From Puffinus mauretanicus (taxonomy: Eukaryota > Chordata > Aves > Procellariiformes > Procellariidae), in the NCBI GenBank assembly GCA_023333565.1, contig JAJKFH010001480.1, positions 1 through 64,000 of the forward strand: DNA of 64,000 nucleotides, written 5' to 3'. A model generated the notes under the pieces. That model saw only the letters and a program-made list of their open reading frames with translations. It had not been told where the DNA came from and searched no databases. The translations under genes and the position numbers were made by a program. Shown here piece after piece: positions 22,005-33,496 of the stretch (position 1 is its first letter; the number at the start of each line of letters is the position of its first letter).

Positions 22005-22904
22005 TTATATATAAGACATGTTTTGGAAAAAGAATATGTACAACTCTACTGCTTCTCCAAGGCAGAACAAGTCAGAAAGACTGCTTAAAGAAAAATTGCC
22101 AATTTTTGCCTACCATATTCTCTACTCTTCTTTAAACACAATATGGCATTACCTATTTTCAGCAAGTGTGGTGGGGATGAAGGAGAAAATGGTGCAGGAC
22201 CCTCTCTTTTTTTCAGAGGGAAGATGTTAACCAACTCACTTTATCTAATGGAATTATAACCTTTGCCTTCTCTGTAGCCAAAATAAATCCAATTGTTTTT
22301 CTTTCCTCACTAACTGCATTTTCTGGGCCTCTGATTATGTTACTGAATCTGAATCTTTTTCAGTAAGTCTGTAACTGTTGAAGTGATGTGTTCAAATTGG
22401 ACACTTCCTGTCTCCCTGTACCTTTGATCTGCTTATCTGCATCTTTTTCTATTTTGATTCCAAGCTCTATGGAGCAAAAATTCTTTTTTTCCCCATGGTA
22501 TATAGTGCTTAAAGTGATCAGTTATTTTTAACAAGTACAATAAGGGCAGCTTGCTAGTATGTGATAACAACGATGTATGGATATAAACCCAATTAAAATA
22601 ATTGTGTTCTAATGTCTAGCATAATTACACATATTAATTTGTAGTTGCACAAAAATGTTTACAATACAGTATCACTTAAATAATAACTGGTCATAATTAG
22701 ATACAGCAGAAAGATAAGATTCTGCCCCAAGAATTTACAGTTTTAGTACAGGAAAAGAAACAACATGCATGGAGAGACAGCCGAATACAGGATATAATTA
22801 GACAGGAGTACAAAGCCAGAGAGGCACTCATCACAAAACTGCCAACAGTTTCAGTATTTCCATAAATGTTAGGAATAGGGAGTTCCCTCGAGTGCCCAGA
22901 GCAG
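22005..22904. other. SPAG1 first intron, unique part
   Basis: About 0.9 kb of AT-rich sequence between the provirus and the CpG island. No exon or repeat was recognised. Confidence 0.55.
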
Positions 22905-23940
22905 CTCTCAGGCAATGCGGCAACTAGGAAACCTCGGCTGCACGGGGGCAACAGCACCCCACAGCCAAACGCCCTCCTCTCCTCCGGCCGGCTGCGGGCA
23001 GCTCCTGCTTCGCGACCGCTGACAATACAACTTTCACCCCCCGGAGTCAGGAATTTACCTTAAAATCCCACACAAAAGGCTCCCCTCAACCACAGCCGGA
23101 GTCGCGGCAGCGCTGCCAGCCCGTGCCTAGCAACTGTTGCTATGTACAACATGGGGGCCGGCAGGGCGCAGGGACGCGCCCAGGCGAGAGGCAGGGAAGC
23201 GGGGACGACGGTGCGGACACGAGGCTGCCCTCCCCAGCGACGCCCTTGCGAGGCTCCCACAAAGCCCCGCCGAGCTCCAGCGGCGACACTGGCGTCGTGT
23301 GGCGGACTTCAACACCCACCTGCCCGGTGCCGCGCTACCTCCGGGAAACGGACGCGCCGCGGCCCTCGCCTCAGCCCAGAGACTCCCGCCTCTCGCTCGG
23401 CGCCGCGCATGCGCAGCTGGGCTGTGACGGAGAGGGCTCTGCGCACCCCTTTCCGCCGCGGGGCGGGAGCAGCGCCTCGCGCTCAGGGCTGAGGCGAGCG
23501 GCAGGGCTCGCCGCCCTCCGCCTCGGGCTGGGTGGGGGGACAGAAATACAGCAGTTGGGGGTGTAGCTTTCATAAAACATCACCCGTTTGTTTTCAGTGT
23601 AGTATTTTATTTAGCTTAGAACGGCCAGCCCCCCTCCCAACGCCAGTCGCCCCCGGCGCCTACGCCACTGCTACCCGTCAGCCCTGCTATCCCCCGGCAC
23701 CGTTTCTTAAAGCAGGTCTGCACCCCTCCCCCATGGCAGCAGCTGCTCTTCTCTACATTCGCCTGGCAGAAAGCGGCGCCCCGCCTGCCCGCAGTCCAGC
23801 CAAACCCGGCCCTTACTGCCAGCAGACCTTTTGTAGGTGCTGGCCTCTTCAGTAGCAACTCCTGAGCTCACCCCGCCGAGCAGCCATGTCAACGGCTGAG
23901 CCCTTGTTTCCGTGTGCGGGCGCAAGGGGCGCGCTACGCA
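22905..23940. promoter_or_regulatory. CpG island, probable SPAG1 promoter
   Basis: GC-rich, CpG-dense sequence, densest at 23090-23540, in an otherwise AT-rich region. It lies at the expected 5' end of SPAG1: the first coding exon starts with an acceptor, so an upstream noncoding exon is required. A perfect palindrome TAGCAACTGTTGCTA is at 23128-23142. Long ORFs here on both strands are products of high GC content. Confidence 0.75.
23059..23150 (-). other. SPAG1: probable noncoding first exon of SPAG1
   Basis: On the minus strand a donor (TTTTAAG|GTAAAT) ends a candidate exon at 23059. The start is arbitrary within the CpG island. If right, intron 1 is about 8.3 kb and 7.0 kb of it is provirus. 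An inference from position and one splice site. Confidence 0.5.
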
Positions 23941-24740
23941 TGCCCATCTGGTGAACAAACGGAGGGCAACGCGGTAGTAAAAACGTTATCATTTATACTC
24001 GAGTGTATCTGGCTTCCAAGGAAAAACCTAGATAAGAAATGTCTTTAACAGCTAAGATCAGATAAGATACCCAAGAAAATCTTAACCAAACAGCTCCAAA
24101 ACAAAATCTCAAGAATGCTTTATCCCCTAAAATGACCCACTGTAGTTCACTTACGAGCAAGTACATGGTATGCAGTCTGTAATAAAGGTACCTTGCTATA
24201 TTGATAAGAGTTAAACACATTATCTCAACATTAGCAGCATCATTAGCACCATCAAAATTGATATTTGGAAACATTTGAGGCTAAATTAGCATCGCCTGAT
24301 GCTAATACAGCAATCCAGCTGTATTTTGTAGTACCCTTTAGTGATAAGGATGTTTTAGTATTACTTAACACACATTCCAAATAGACAGATGCAAAAAGTT
24401 TTGGCTCATCAATACAAAACTACCACTTTGATCTTTTTAGTACAGACCCCTGAGAAGTCATCTGAAAAGCAAAACAAGATGCTATTTCAGTTTTGGGACG
24501 CTACCCAAATTCTCTTTATACACAGACCTAATTCTTTCCTTGACTACAACTAAGTCAAGAAGCACTTTGGGAATTTCTGTTTACACATTGCTTCTTAATG
24601 TTTACCTTGCCTCCCTCCCCCTCTTCCTTTCTGAGAGATTATTTTTTTGACACTTCCTCCACAGCTTGGTGCCTGAATTGGGTGGTCTCAAGTCCTTTGA
24701 GATTCGATCTTTTGAAATCCAGGTCTGTGTTTCAGACCTA
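23941..24740. other. short spacer between SPAG1 and POLR2K
   Basis: About 0.8 kb between the SPAG1 CpG island and the 3' end of POLR2K. Nothing recognisable apart from a T/C-rich stretch at about 24608-24660. Confidence 0.5.
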
Positions 24741-24758
24741 GCCTTGTGTAGCCTTCTA

Positions 24759-24780
24759 TTTATTTTCAGTAGACTTTATT
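24759..24780 (-). terminator. POLR2K: POLR2K poly(A) signals
   Basis: Two minus-strand AATAAA hexamers (24759-24764 and 24775-24780) lie about 340-355 bp after the stop codon. Either could end a 3' UTR of about 360 nt. Other AATAAA-type sites nearby were not excluded. Confidence 0.5.
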
Positions 24781-25114
24781 CAAACCACAGTTATGCAGTT
24801 CATAGGAGTCCAAAGAACATTTAACAAAGATAAAATGCAAATAAAGTTTAGATGAGAGTAATGAAAACAAGGTTAACTCAAAAAAGAATACAATACCACT
24901 GAACTTAAACTACTCTAACTACAATTTAAATGACAGCTTTAGAAATCTATTGCTGGAAGACAGCATAGTCAAAATTTAGTATCACAGTAAACTTTAATAT
25001 TTCAATATCTTAAAACACAAATAAGAGTGTGCATTTGTATACCAATGGATTTACAGAGCAAAGTTATCAGAAAGATTAGACTGCAGCATAACGTCACTGT
25101 ATCTTCAGCAGAAA

Positions 25115-26528
<1,414 letters not shown>

Positions 26529-26741
26529 CTAAACAAAAAACATACAACATGCAAAACAGTTCTGGGTTTTTTTTAAAATTATTTTTTCAAGGCATACAAA
26601 ATCATTTCAATATCTCAATCTAAAGCTAACAGAAGATGAAAAACTTCCTTAAAAGTAAATACAAACAAATTCCATGTGTATTTGACAGATGGACATTGGA
26701 TAATTCAGATTGGAAGAGACTAAAGTCACCTAGTTCAACTC

Positions 26742-27303
26742 GCCAGCAGGTCGAGGGAGGTGATTCTGCTCTGGTGAGACCCCACCTGAAGTACTGCGTT
26801 CAGCTCTGGAGTCCTCAGCATAAGAAAGACACGGACCTGTTGGAGCAGGTCCAGAGGAGGGCCACAAAAATGATCAGGGGGATGGAATGCCTCTCCTATA
26901 AAGAAAGGCTGAGAGAGTTGGGGTTGTTCAGCCTGGAGAAGAGAAGGTTCCGGGGAGACCTTATTGCGGCCTTTCAGTACTTAAAGGGAGCTTGTAAGAA
27001 AGACGGCGGCAAACTTTTTAGCAAGGCCTGTTGCAACAGGACAAGGGGTAATGGCTTTAAACTAAAAGAGGGTAGATTTAAACTAGATAGAAGGAAGAAA
27101 TCTTTCACAATGAGGGTGGTGAAACACTGGAACAGGTTGCCCAGAGAGGTAGTAGATGCCCCATCCCTGGAAACATTCAAGGTCAGGTCGGACGGGGCTC
27201 TGAGCAACCTGATCTAGTTGAAGATGTCCCTGCCCACAGCAGGGGGGTTGGACTAGATGACCTTTAAAGGTCCCTTCCAACCCAAACTATTCTATGATTC
27301 TAT
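26742..27303 (+). mobile_element. CR1 LINE 3' fragment, relatively young
   Basis: 5'-truncated CR1 in plus orientation, antisense to POLR2K. A frame open from 26750 to 27217 encodes the conserved C-terminal part of CR1 ORF2, with VRPHLKYCVQLWSPQHKKD, QRRATKMIRG, NRLPREVVDAPSLE and a normal end (ALSNLI). The 3' UTR with the CCTTTAAAGGTCCCTTCCAA block and the TCTATGATTC tail follows. The open frame suggests a recent insertion. It is a fragment and cannot move on its own. Confidence 0.95.
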
Positions 27304-28624
27304 AACTTCTCAAAACCAGAGTATTATCAGGTTTCTCAGAGCTTTACCAATCTGGTATAGAAAACCTCCAAAGATGGAGACGGCACAACATTTTCTATTA
27401 AACAGGTTTTTAAACATTAAAGCCCAATGAATAATATTTTCTTTCCTCCCTCCTGCCAATAGTAAGAATTTCCTTGCTGGAAACGTAAAAATAAATCGTT
27501 TCTTATGCATCACTCATATAACAACAGTGCTGTCATAAACAAGATAAGCCTTGTTATTTTTTTTTCCCCTCCGATACAACACTAGCTAACCTAATCTACC
27601 TTTTCGTTGATCTAAGGGTTTAGAAATCCTGGGAACAGACTGTAGGTAGAAAAGCAATAGGAATTGAAAAAACCCAAACAAAACAAGGGGCCAGAGAGAA
27701 GAAATTCCACCCTCAAAATCCTAACACAGGTGTGTATGATTACCAAACTGATCAAGAGTTTGATAACTCAGTGGTACTCTCCGAACACCTCGTAATGCCC
27801 TATAGTGGTTTTGATTGTTCAGACTTAGTTGGAGACAAGTATTCCTTCACAGTATCAGACTAAATAGTTACATATACTCCACAAACATTCTACCAGGCTT
27901 TAAGTAATCCCATCCTAACATGTAAATATGGTTGCAACTATAAATTTTAAGGTTGTTGCTGTAACCACTAGAGACGGTGAACACTGTTTTTCCCACCCAA
28001 TGCAAGTCTAGACTAGAACATGAATATCTCCTTGTAGTTTTTTGAGGTTGCTGTTTTCTGTGTCGCTGTTCTGCCTGACATGGAAGACAAGAATTCCTAA
28101 CCCTTATGCCAGTGAATAGCCTTCATGATGCTTCTTTATGAGCATGACTCTTGGATGCTTTTGCTTAATATTACAGTAGGGATTATTTCCCTGATCTTCA
28201 CAGTTTGTTTCAACTGGGAAAACTAGGGTGTTGAAAACAGAATGATAGGCCTGACAGAAACAGTTCATCCTTTAAAAGAGTCTGATCAGCACTTGACAAA
28301 ACACCTTGTTAAAATCCCCATTATGCCACTCCATTTGAGAGAACTGGAGATAATTCATTAAACTCTATAGCTTTCAAGTAAGGTTTTGCTCTACCATAAC
28401 CACAGTGGCACCTTAATCCACATGTGTTATAGTCTTTTTGTGTCAGTACATTATAGTAAGCAGTCGTCCGTTAGCACTTGAAAACAGCAGCATCTTCTAA
28501 AAGAGAGAGCTGAACTAAGGAGGACCACAGTTACAGCTAAATAACTTGAGCTGATGCTGCTCATGCAGCAAAATAATACTGCTGCTTAAGACAGCAGTGA
28601 CCCACAGCTATGTTTTTTTTGCAG
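27304..28624. other. POLR2K 5' intron, no feature
   Basis: About 1.3 kb between the CR1 copy and the CpG island. No exon or repeat recognised. Confidence 0.5.
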
Positions 28625-28963
28625 GGAGGTGCCACAGTTTAGCTGGCCTTCACGTACCCTGCGGCTGTGCGTGCTGACAGAGCCAGAGGCACACAGATGC
28701 ACCTATGGGCGTTGGGGCGCAGCCGTAACCTACCGCGAAGACGTAAGGCACCGACCACGCTACCGGTGCCGAGAGGACGCCACACGTACCTGTAAGAGAG
28801 GCAAACCCACTCCTTCACGTCCCTCTCAGAACCCACGAGGGAGGACGGACCACCTTCCTCACAGCCACCGGCCCTTCAGCCCCAAACCCCAGCCCGCCCC
28901 AACTCCGCACCGGGGCCTCCCCCACCGTCCTACGGGGCTTTTACACAGGAGGGAAGCCCACGA

Positions 28964-29003
28964 GGCCGGGCCAGGCCAGGCCGGGCCGGGCCGGGCCGGG
29001 CCC
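28964..29003. repeat. (GGCCG)n pentanucleotide repeat
   Basis: About eight GGCCG-type pentamers, two of them GGCCA, in the CpG island of POLR2K. Confidence 0.9.
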
Positions 29004-29101
29004 CTCCCTGCTCGCCACCGCCACCCCGCCCGCCGCGAAGGGGACCACCGGCTCCGAAGGAAGGACCCGAAGACCCCAGGGGAGCCCCGACCCACCCTCA
29101 C

Positions 29102-29230
29102 CTGCACAACCAACTCCGCCGGCCGCGCCGTCTCCTCGGCGCTGGCTGATGACGACACACCGGCGCCGGCGGAGGCGGGGCCTGTGCCGCCGACGCCAGT
29201 CCCGCGGCCCGCCCAGCGGCGCCCGGTGCC
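29102..29230 (-). other. POLR2K: probable noncoding first exon of POLR2K
   Basis: On the minus strand TTGTGCAG|GTGAGG is a near-perfect donor ending at 29102 within the CpG island. Spliced to the acceptor before the ATG at 26525 it gives a 2.6-kb first intron. The transcription start is not defined; the upper coordinate is a guess. Confidence 0.55.
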
Positions 29231-29440
29231 ACCGTGCCGCGCTGGGTCGCCGGCATCAGTGGTGCCGTTATGCTGCCGGCCGCACGAGCCAGCGATACGC
29301 ACCGTGCGCCGCACCGCAGCGCGGCCCTGCCCCGCGAGCGAGGGAGCTGCGGGAGCCCCGGCCCGGCCGGCTGGTCGGTCGGTCCCCGGCAGCGAGCCGC
29401 CGTCAGCTGCGGCCTCCTCACCGCTGAATAATTACGTTGA

Positions 29441-31734
29441 GAAAGTAATAAATACTTAGCTATCCGTGTCAACCACTTCGGGAAAAAGCACAGAATATTC
29501 GGTGGCATTTTTTAATGTATAAGCTTTCATATGAACAGCAGCGTCAGTTTCCCAAGAAGAAAGCAGGCAGCTGCCTGGCTGCCTGAAATAAGAACCGACG
29601 TACTCGGTGTTTTTTATTTGGCTGTACCCGACCTACTGTACGTACTCGGGAAAAAGAACACCCTGCGACAGATCTGAGCGTACGACTACGCGGTGTTTTA
29701 CCTCAAGGTCCTGTCTGTCCTCAGAAGCATTTTGTCTAAGATCCGTGGATAAAAAACCCACATCTTGATATTTTAATCTTGTGGGCGGTATCACATGCAC
29801 CTGTATTAAGCCAAACTTACAAGCTGCGATACTACATATTTCAAGTGCAAGGCCGTATTATGAAAGAAGTTCAAACGTCGGCGATTCCCGTGTGTACTGA
29901 GCTGAAATAGTGCAGGCGAGATTTGAAACGGTGCCGGTTGCACTCTCGGTCACGGACTCAACCCCGTTGGCGGTACGAATTTTGAATCGTCGATAGGCAT
30001 TTTGTAGAATTAGCTATCTTTGCTTTATTCCTGGAAAAATGTTTAACAAATATTGTGTTTTGTGAATGACTTTATCATTCAGGAAGTTCCCTCGTTTAAG
30101 GAAAGGTCTCTGTTATTCTGTTTCTGGATACTGAATAAAAATTGTTTCCTAAGCACCCAAATGCATTGATATGTTTTATCAGTTGTAATTTATCGATGTG
30201 GTTCTCATAGTAGCAAATCACCTTCATACATAACCTATAGCTTATCTAAAATAAACTTGAGGAATAATAAATAGTTGCAGTTTTCCTAATTTTGTATTTA
30301 AGTTAAACGTAATGAAAAAACAGTAATGATTTTAGGCACCTCACCTGCTTCTCCATACTGCTGTGTATCAGTAAAGCTAATACAACTTTCTGAGTGCCAG
30401 AATAAAGCACATGCAAGAAAAACGATCCGTGGAAGTCGGAGCTATTCACCTCGGTTCTGTTTTCCCCCTGCCATTACCACCTGCCTCCTCTCCCCTCCCA
30501 CCCTCTTCGCAGGCGCGGGTGTGCACCGAGAGTTTGAGGCAGAGGGGGAAAAGCCTGAGCCCTGGTAAATGCACACTAAGTAATCACCATCTCATAAATA
30601 AACAAATACAAAACAACTGATATTATTTCTCCGGACTTGTTTGGTATTTTAAAATGCGTTTGCCAAACCGGTAATTTTAAAAGCACTTGCTAATAACACC
30701 GCCATGAAAAAGTCAGTTAAAGTTAATTCTGTGAAAATAAGGTCTCCACGATTAAGAAAGAAATCCTGTAATTGCTTGATCATTGTAATCCTTTATCTGT
30801 TCCCTTGGAAAAATAGGATGTTTTACCAGATCTTAAATCTTCGGTTACTTTAGCCGTTCCAGATGAAGTCCGCTTCCTTCGAGAGGAGCGCTTGAACGGT
30901 AAAACCCCATCCCGACGGGCTGATAAATGCTGGCCCTGAAGATGCTCCTTGGATTTAGCGTAGCAGAAAGGGTTGAGGCGATGGCAGACCTCCACCGTCC
31001 CGTAAAGTGAAACAGCTCCTGGGAAATTGGCAGGGAAGTGTGAGGAAGGGCTTGTGGGGCGAGGTGGGGAGGTGCAGGGGTACTTTTTAGGTGGGAAAGA
31101 AATGCGGTGGTAGCCGAGCGCAGAGTGAGTGTGTTGCAGACTGTCTTACCTCATTTGTTTGTTTAGAAGCAATGTTCTCAGGTTTTGGTTGGGGTTTTGG
31201 TTGGTTGGTTTTTGTTTTGCTTGGGTGGGTTTTTTTTGTTCTGTTTTGGGTTGGTTTTGGGGGGGGTTGTGACACTTTTTGTTAAATCACGCTTTTTGGT
31301 GTGATGCTTCCGTGTATTGCATTAAATGCTGCGATTACAACTTGTTACATTTCTTGGATATTTTTGATTCAAGTCACATAGGTCCACCCGGGTTTGAGTG
31401 ACAGAGACAGAACTTGCAGCGGCTGTGTCCTGCTTTAAGGAGCTAGCAAGCTGCCAATTTCACAGAAAAGGTAATTTATTTTATAAATAAACACGACTGT
31501 TTGGAAAATAATTTCTTCCGATTCATGTGAAATAGATGATACTACCGAAAGCACTTTCGGAAAACTTGTATTACATTTCTGAAAGTTTCTAATGATCTCT
31601 CCTTCTAAAAAGGAAGGGGGAGATACTCCAAGAGCCTTTCTCTTTTTACTCATAATTGTTACCTTGTGGTCACAGAAAACAATATTCTTTACCTAAAAAT
31701 GTCACAGTTTCCCCCAGTTCTGGATAGGTAATTT
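29441..31734. other. spacer between POLR2K and FBXO43 promoters
   Basis: About 2.3 kb. It holds a splice-bounded segment at 30513-30564 and a G/T-rich run at 31181-31268; otherwise no coding feature. The two genes point away from each other here. Confidence 0.55.
31181..31268 (+). repeat. G/T-only low-complexity run
   Basis: Almost purely G and T on the plus strand: GGTTTTGG-type units, GGGTGGG and a final run of eight Gs. It could form G-quadruplexes. Confidence 0.85.
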
Positions 31735-32250
31735 TTAAACCCGGGTTTCCTCGGGCCCCTCTCAGCCTGCCAGGCGCCGCTGCCCCTCCCAGCGGTGCGG
31801 CCCCCTGCCCACCCGCCGCGTCGGCTTTGCAAGGCTGGAGGAGCGGAGCTTGCCAAAGGGGAAGGCAGCAAACTTGCCAAACCTCATGTACAGGAGTTAC
31901 GTTGCTTAATTTCGAAGCCTCTACTTGGATTCTTTGGATGTAGGTGTTGCTTTTAGACTCACACGCGACGATTTTACATCTCTTGTTCGGATCTGACATT
32001 GTTTCTGGAGGGAGAAAACTGGAAACGGGGGAAGAACCAGAAAATAGAGATAACCCGGGGCTAAATGTTGCATCACGAGGTGAAGGAGAGTAATACCCAG
32101 CAGAAGGGGAACACAATGCTGATTTATTTGGCCTTTCCTCTGTTCCTGTGCGGCAAGCGCCTGCTTCCCCCCCGGGGCGGCTGCGGCAAGGCCTGCCGGT
32201 TCCCCGCCGCCAGCAGCTCCCCCGCCTGCTCGGAGCCGGCAGGTAGGTGA
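31735..32250. promoter_or_regulatory. CpG-rich segment upstream of FBXO43
   Basis: Two GC-rich blocks (31735-31860 and 32150-32250) around an AT-richer middle. A plus-strand donor (GGCAG|GTAGGT near 32241) and minus-strand splice-like sites are present. It may be part of the FBXO43 promoter region or serve a divergent noncoding transcript. Confidence 0.45.
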
Positions 32251-32559
32251 GCCTGTGTAGCCCCACGTTAGCCGTACCGAGCTCAGAACAGGCACCCAGG
32301 TATTCGGGTTTTGGTTTTAGGATTTTTTTTTTTTTTTTAATGTGCAGATTAACTAAAACCACGGCAAAACCTAAACGACGTCACCGGGCATCTCCCACCC
32401 GACTGACAGCTGATTTAAAGGAGATGGCACTTGACAAACGCTCTGTGATTGTTTTGTTGCTATACTAATTAACTCGAATTAGCACCCTCATAACTCAAGC
32501 TTAAAGGTTGTGGTGCAGATGAGGTTCATCATCAGTGAAAGCCTTTGGCTGGCCGTGAT

Positions 32560-33230
32560 TGACCAGCGCCTCTGAAGCCGCCCCTCAGCCTGGCGCCCCC
32601 CGGCAGGGAGCTGAGAGGGCTCTCGGAGAGGCGGGAAAGCCTCATCCTCGCCAGTCACCTGAGAAGCAGCAGAGCGGGGGGAGGAACGACGCAGGGGCGC
32701 TTTTAATGGTGGGCTGCGTGCGGCGGGGGCCGCAGGGCTGGAGTATAAAGTGTGAGGAGAAAGGCGGGCCTCGCTGGTATCTTCGTGTGTCCCTAACGAG
32801 TGGGCTCTCCCGTGCGGCGGGGCCGTTCTCCTCAGGCTCCCGTCCCGCCGACGCCCTGCCCTCACCCTGGGGCGGCGCCGCTCTCCCGAGGGCCGCGGCG
32901 CGGAGGGGGCGGGGGAGGCAGTGAGGCAGCGGTTGGTAAGGGCGGGTAGTTCAAATCCAAGCGAGGGAAAGCAGCGGCAGCCGCACGCGAGGAGCCGGTG
33001 TGGGTGGAGAGAAGCGAAGCGGCTCCTCACTAAGGGCAACGGGCCCCAGAGCCAGGCGGCGAACTGCTGAGGCGGCAGGATTCCCGTTCTCTCCAGGCAG
33101 CCGGGGAGGGGGGTTCTTCGCCTTCGCCCCTTCTCAGGGAGCCCTGGCGCCGACGGCCTCAGCTGCACTCGGTGGTAGGGGGCCTCTAGGCTCTGTTTCT
33201 TGTGCCCAGCGATTTGCCAGATGAGGGGGT
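32560..33230 (+). promoter_or_regulatory. FBXO43: CpG island, probable FBXO43 promoter
   Basis: CpG-dense region about 4.5 kb upstream of the FBXO43 start codon. A TATA-like TATAAAG is at 32744-32750, a donor (GCGGTTG|GTAAGG) ends a candidate exon at 32935, and GGGCGG, four bases, TTCAAA (32940-32955) resembles a CDE/CHR cell-cycle element. Confidence 0.65.
32775..32935 (+). other. FBXO43: candidate noncoding exon 1 of FBXO43
   Basis: Sequence between the TATA-like box and the donor GTAAGG at 32936. The 5' end is placed about 25 bases after the TATA-like box and is a guess. Confidence 0.4.
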
Positions 33231-33419
33231 GAAGCTGTTGCTTTGCTCCGACATCCCAGGTGACTGAGAGACCCTCGGGTGCTGGTCAATAGCCGGTAGC
33301 CGTCAATAATCTTCATCGCTGGGTAATTAGACATTGCAGTGAACGCAGAAAACTGTGTTTCAGCTGGGTAATGTTTCTCTTGCATCTCTCTTTTCTCTCC
33401 ACATCCTTTCTCACTTTAG

Positions 33420-33496
33420 GTAATCAGTAGGGGTAAACAATACTTTGAATACACCACCTTTGCTTTGGAAGATCTCGATTTGCTTCACAAATTAGG
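33420..33496 (+). other. FBXO43: candidate noncoding exon 2 of FBXO43
   Basis: 77 bp bounded by a very strong acceptor (long pyrimidine tract ending CTCACTTTAG) and donor (TTAGG|GTAAGT). It has no ATG and, spliced to 37213, is not in frame with the FBXO43 start, so it would be 5' UTR. The splice sites are seen; membership of this gene is inferred from strand and position. Confidence 0.6.

Larger units (their letters stand above)
28625..29440. promoter_or_regulatory. CpG island, probable POLR2K promoter
   Basis: Strongly GC-rich and CpG-rich for about 0.8 kb. It lies about 2.1 kb upstream of the first coding exon of POLR2K and holds a consensus minus-strand donor at 29102. A (GGCCG)n run lies inside. 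A 276-codon plus-strand frame covering the island (28629-29459) is Arg/Pro/Ala-rich without domains and is treated as a GC artefact. Confidence 0.75.

Noticed and set aside
23123..23573. Long overlapping ORFs on both strands near 23.1-23.6 kb
   Set aside because: Several frames are open at once in a CpG island; none resembles a protein family.
28629..29459. 276-codon plus-strand ORF
   Set aside because: It coincides with a CpG island, is Arg/Pro/Ala-rich with no domain and begins and ends at the island edges. GC-rich DNA lacks stops by chance.
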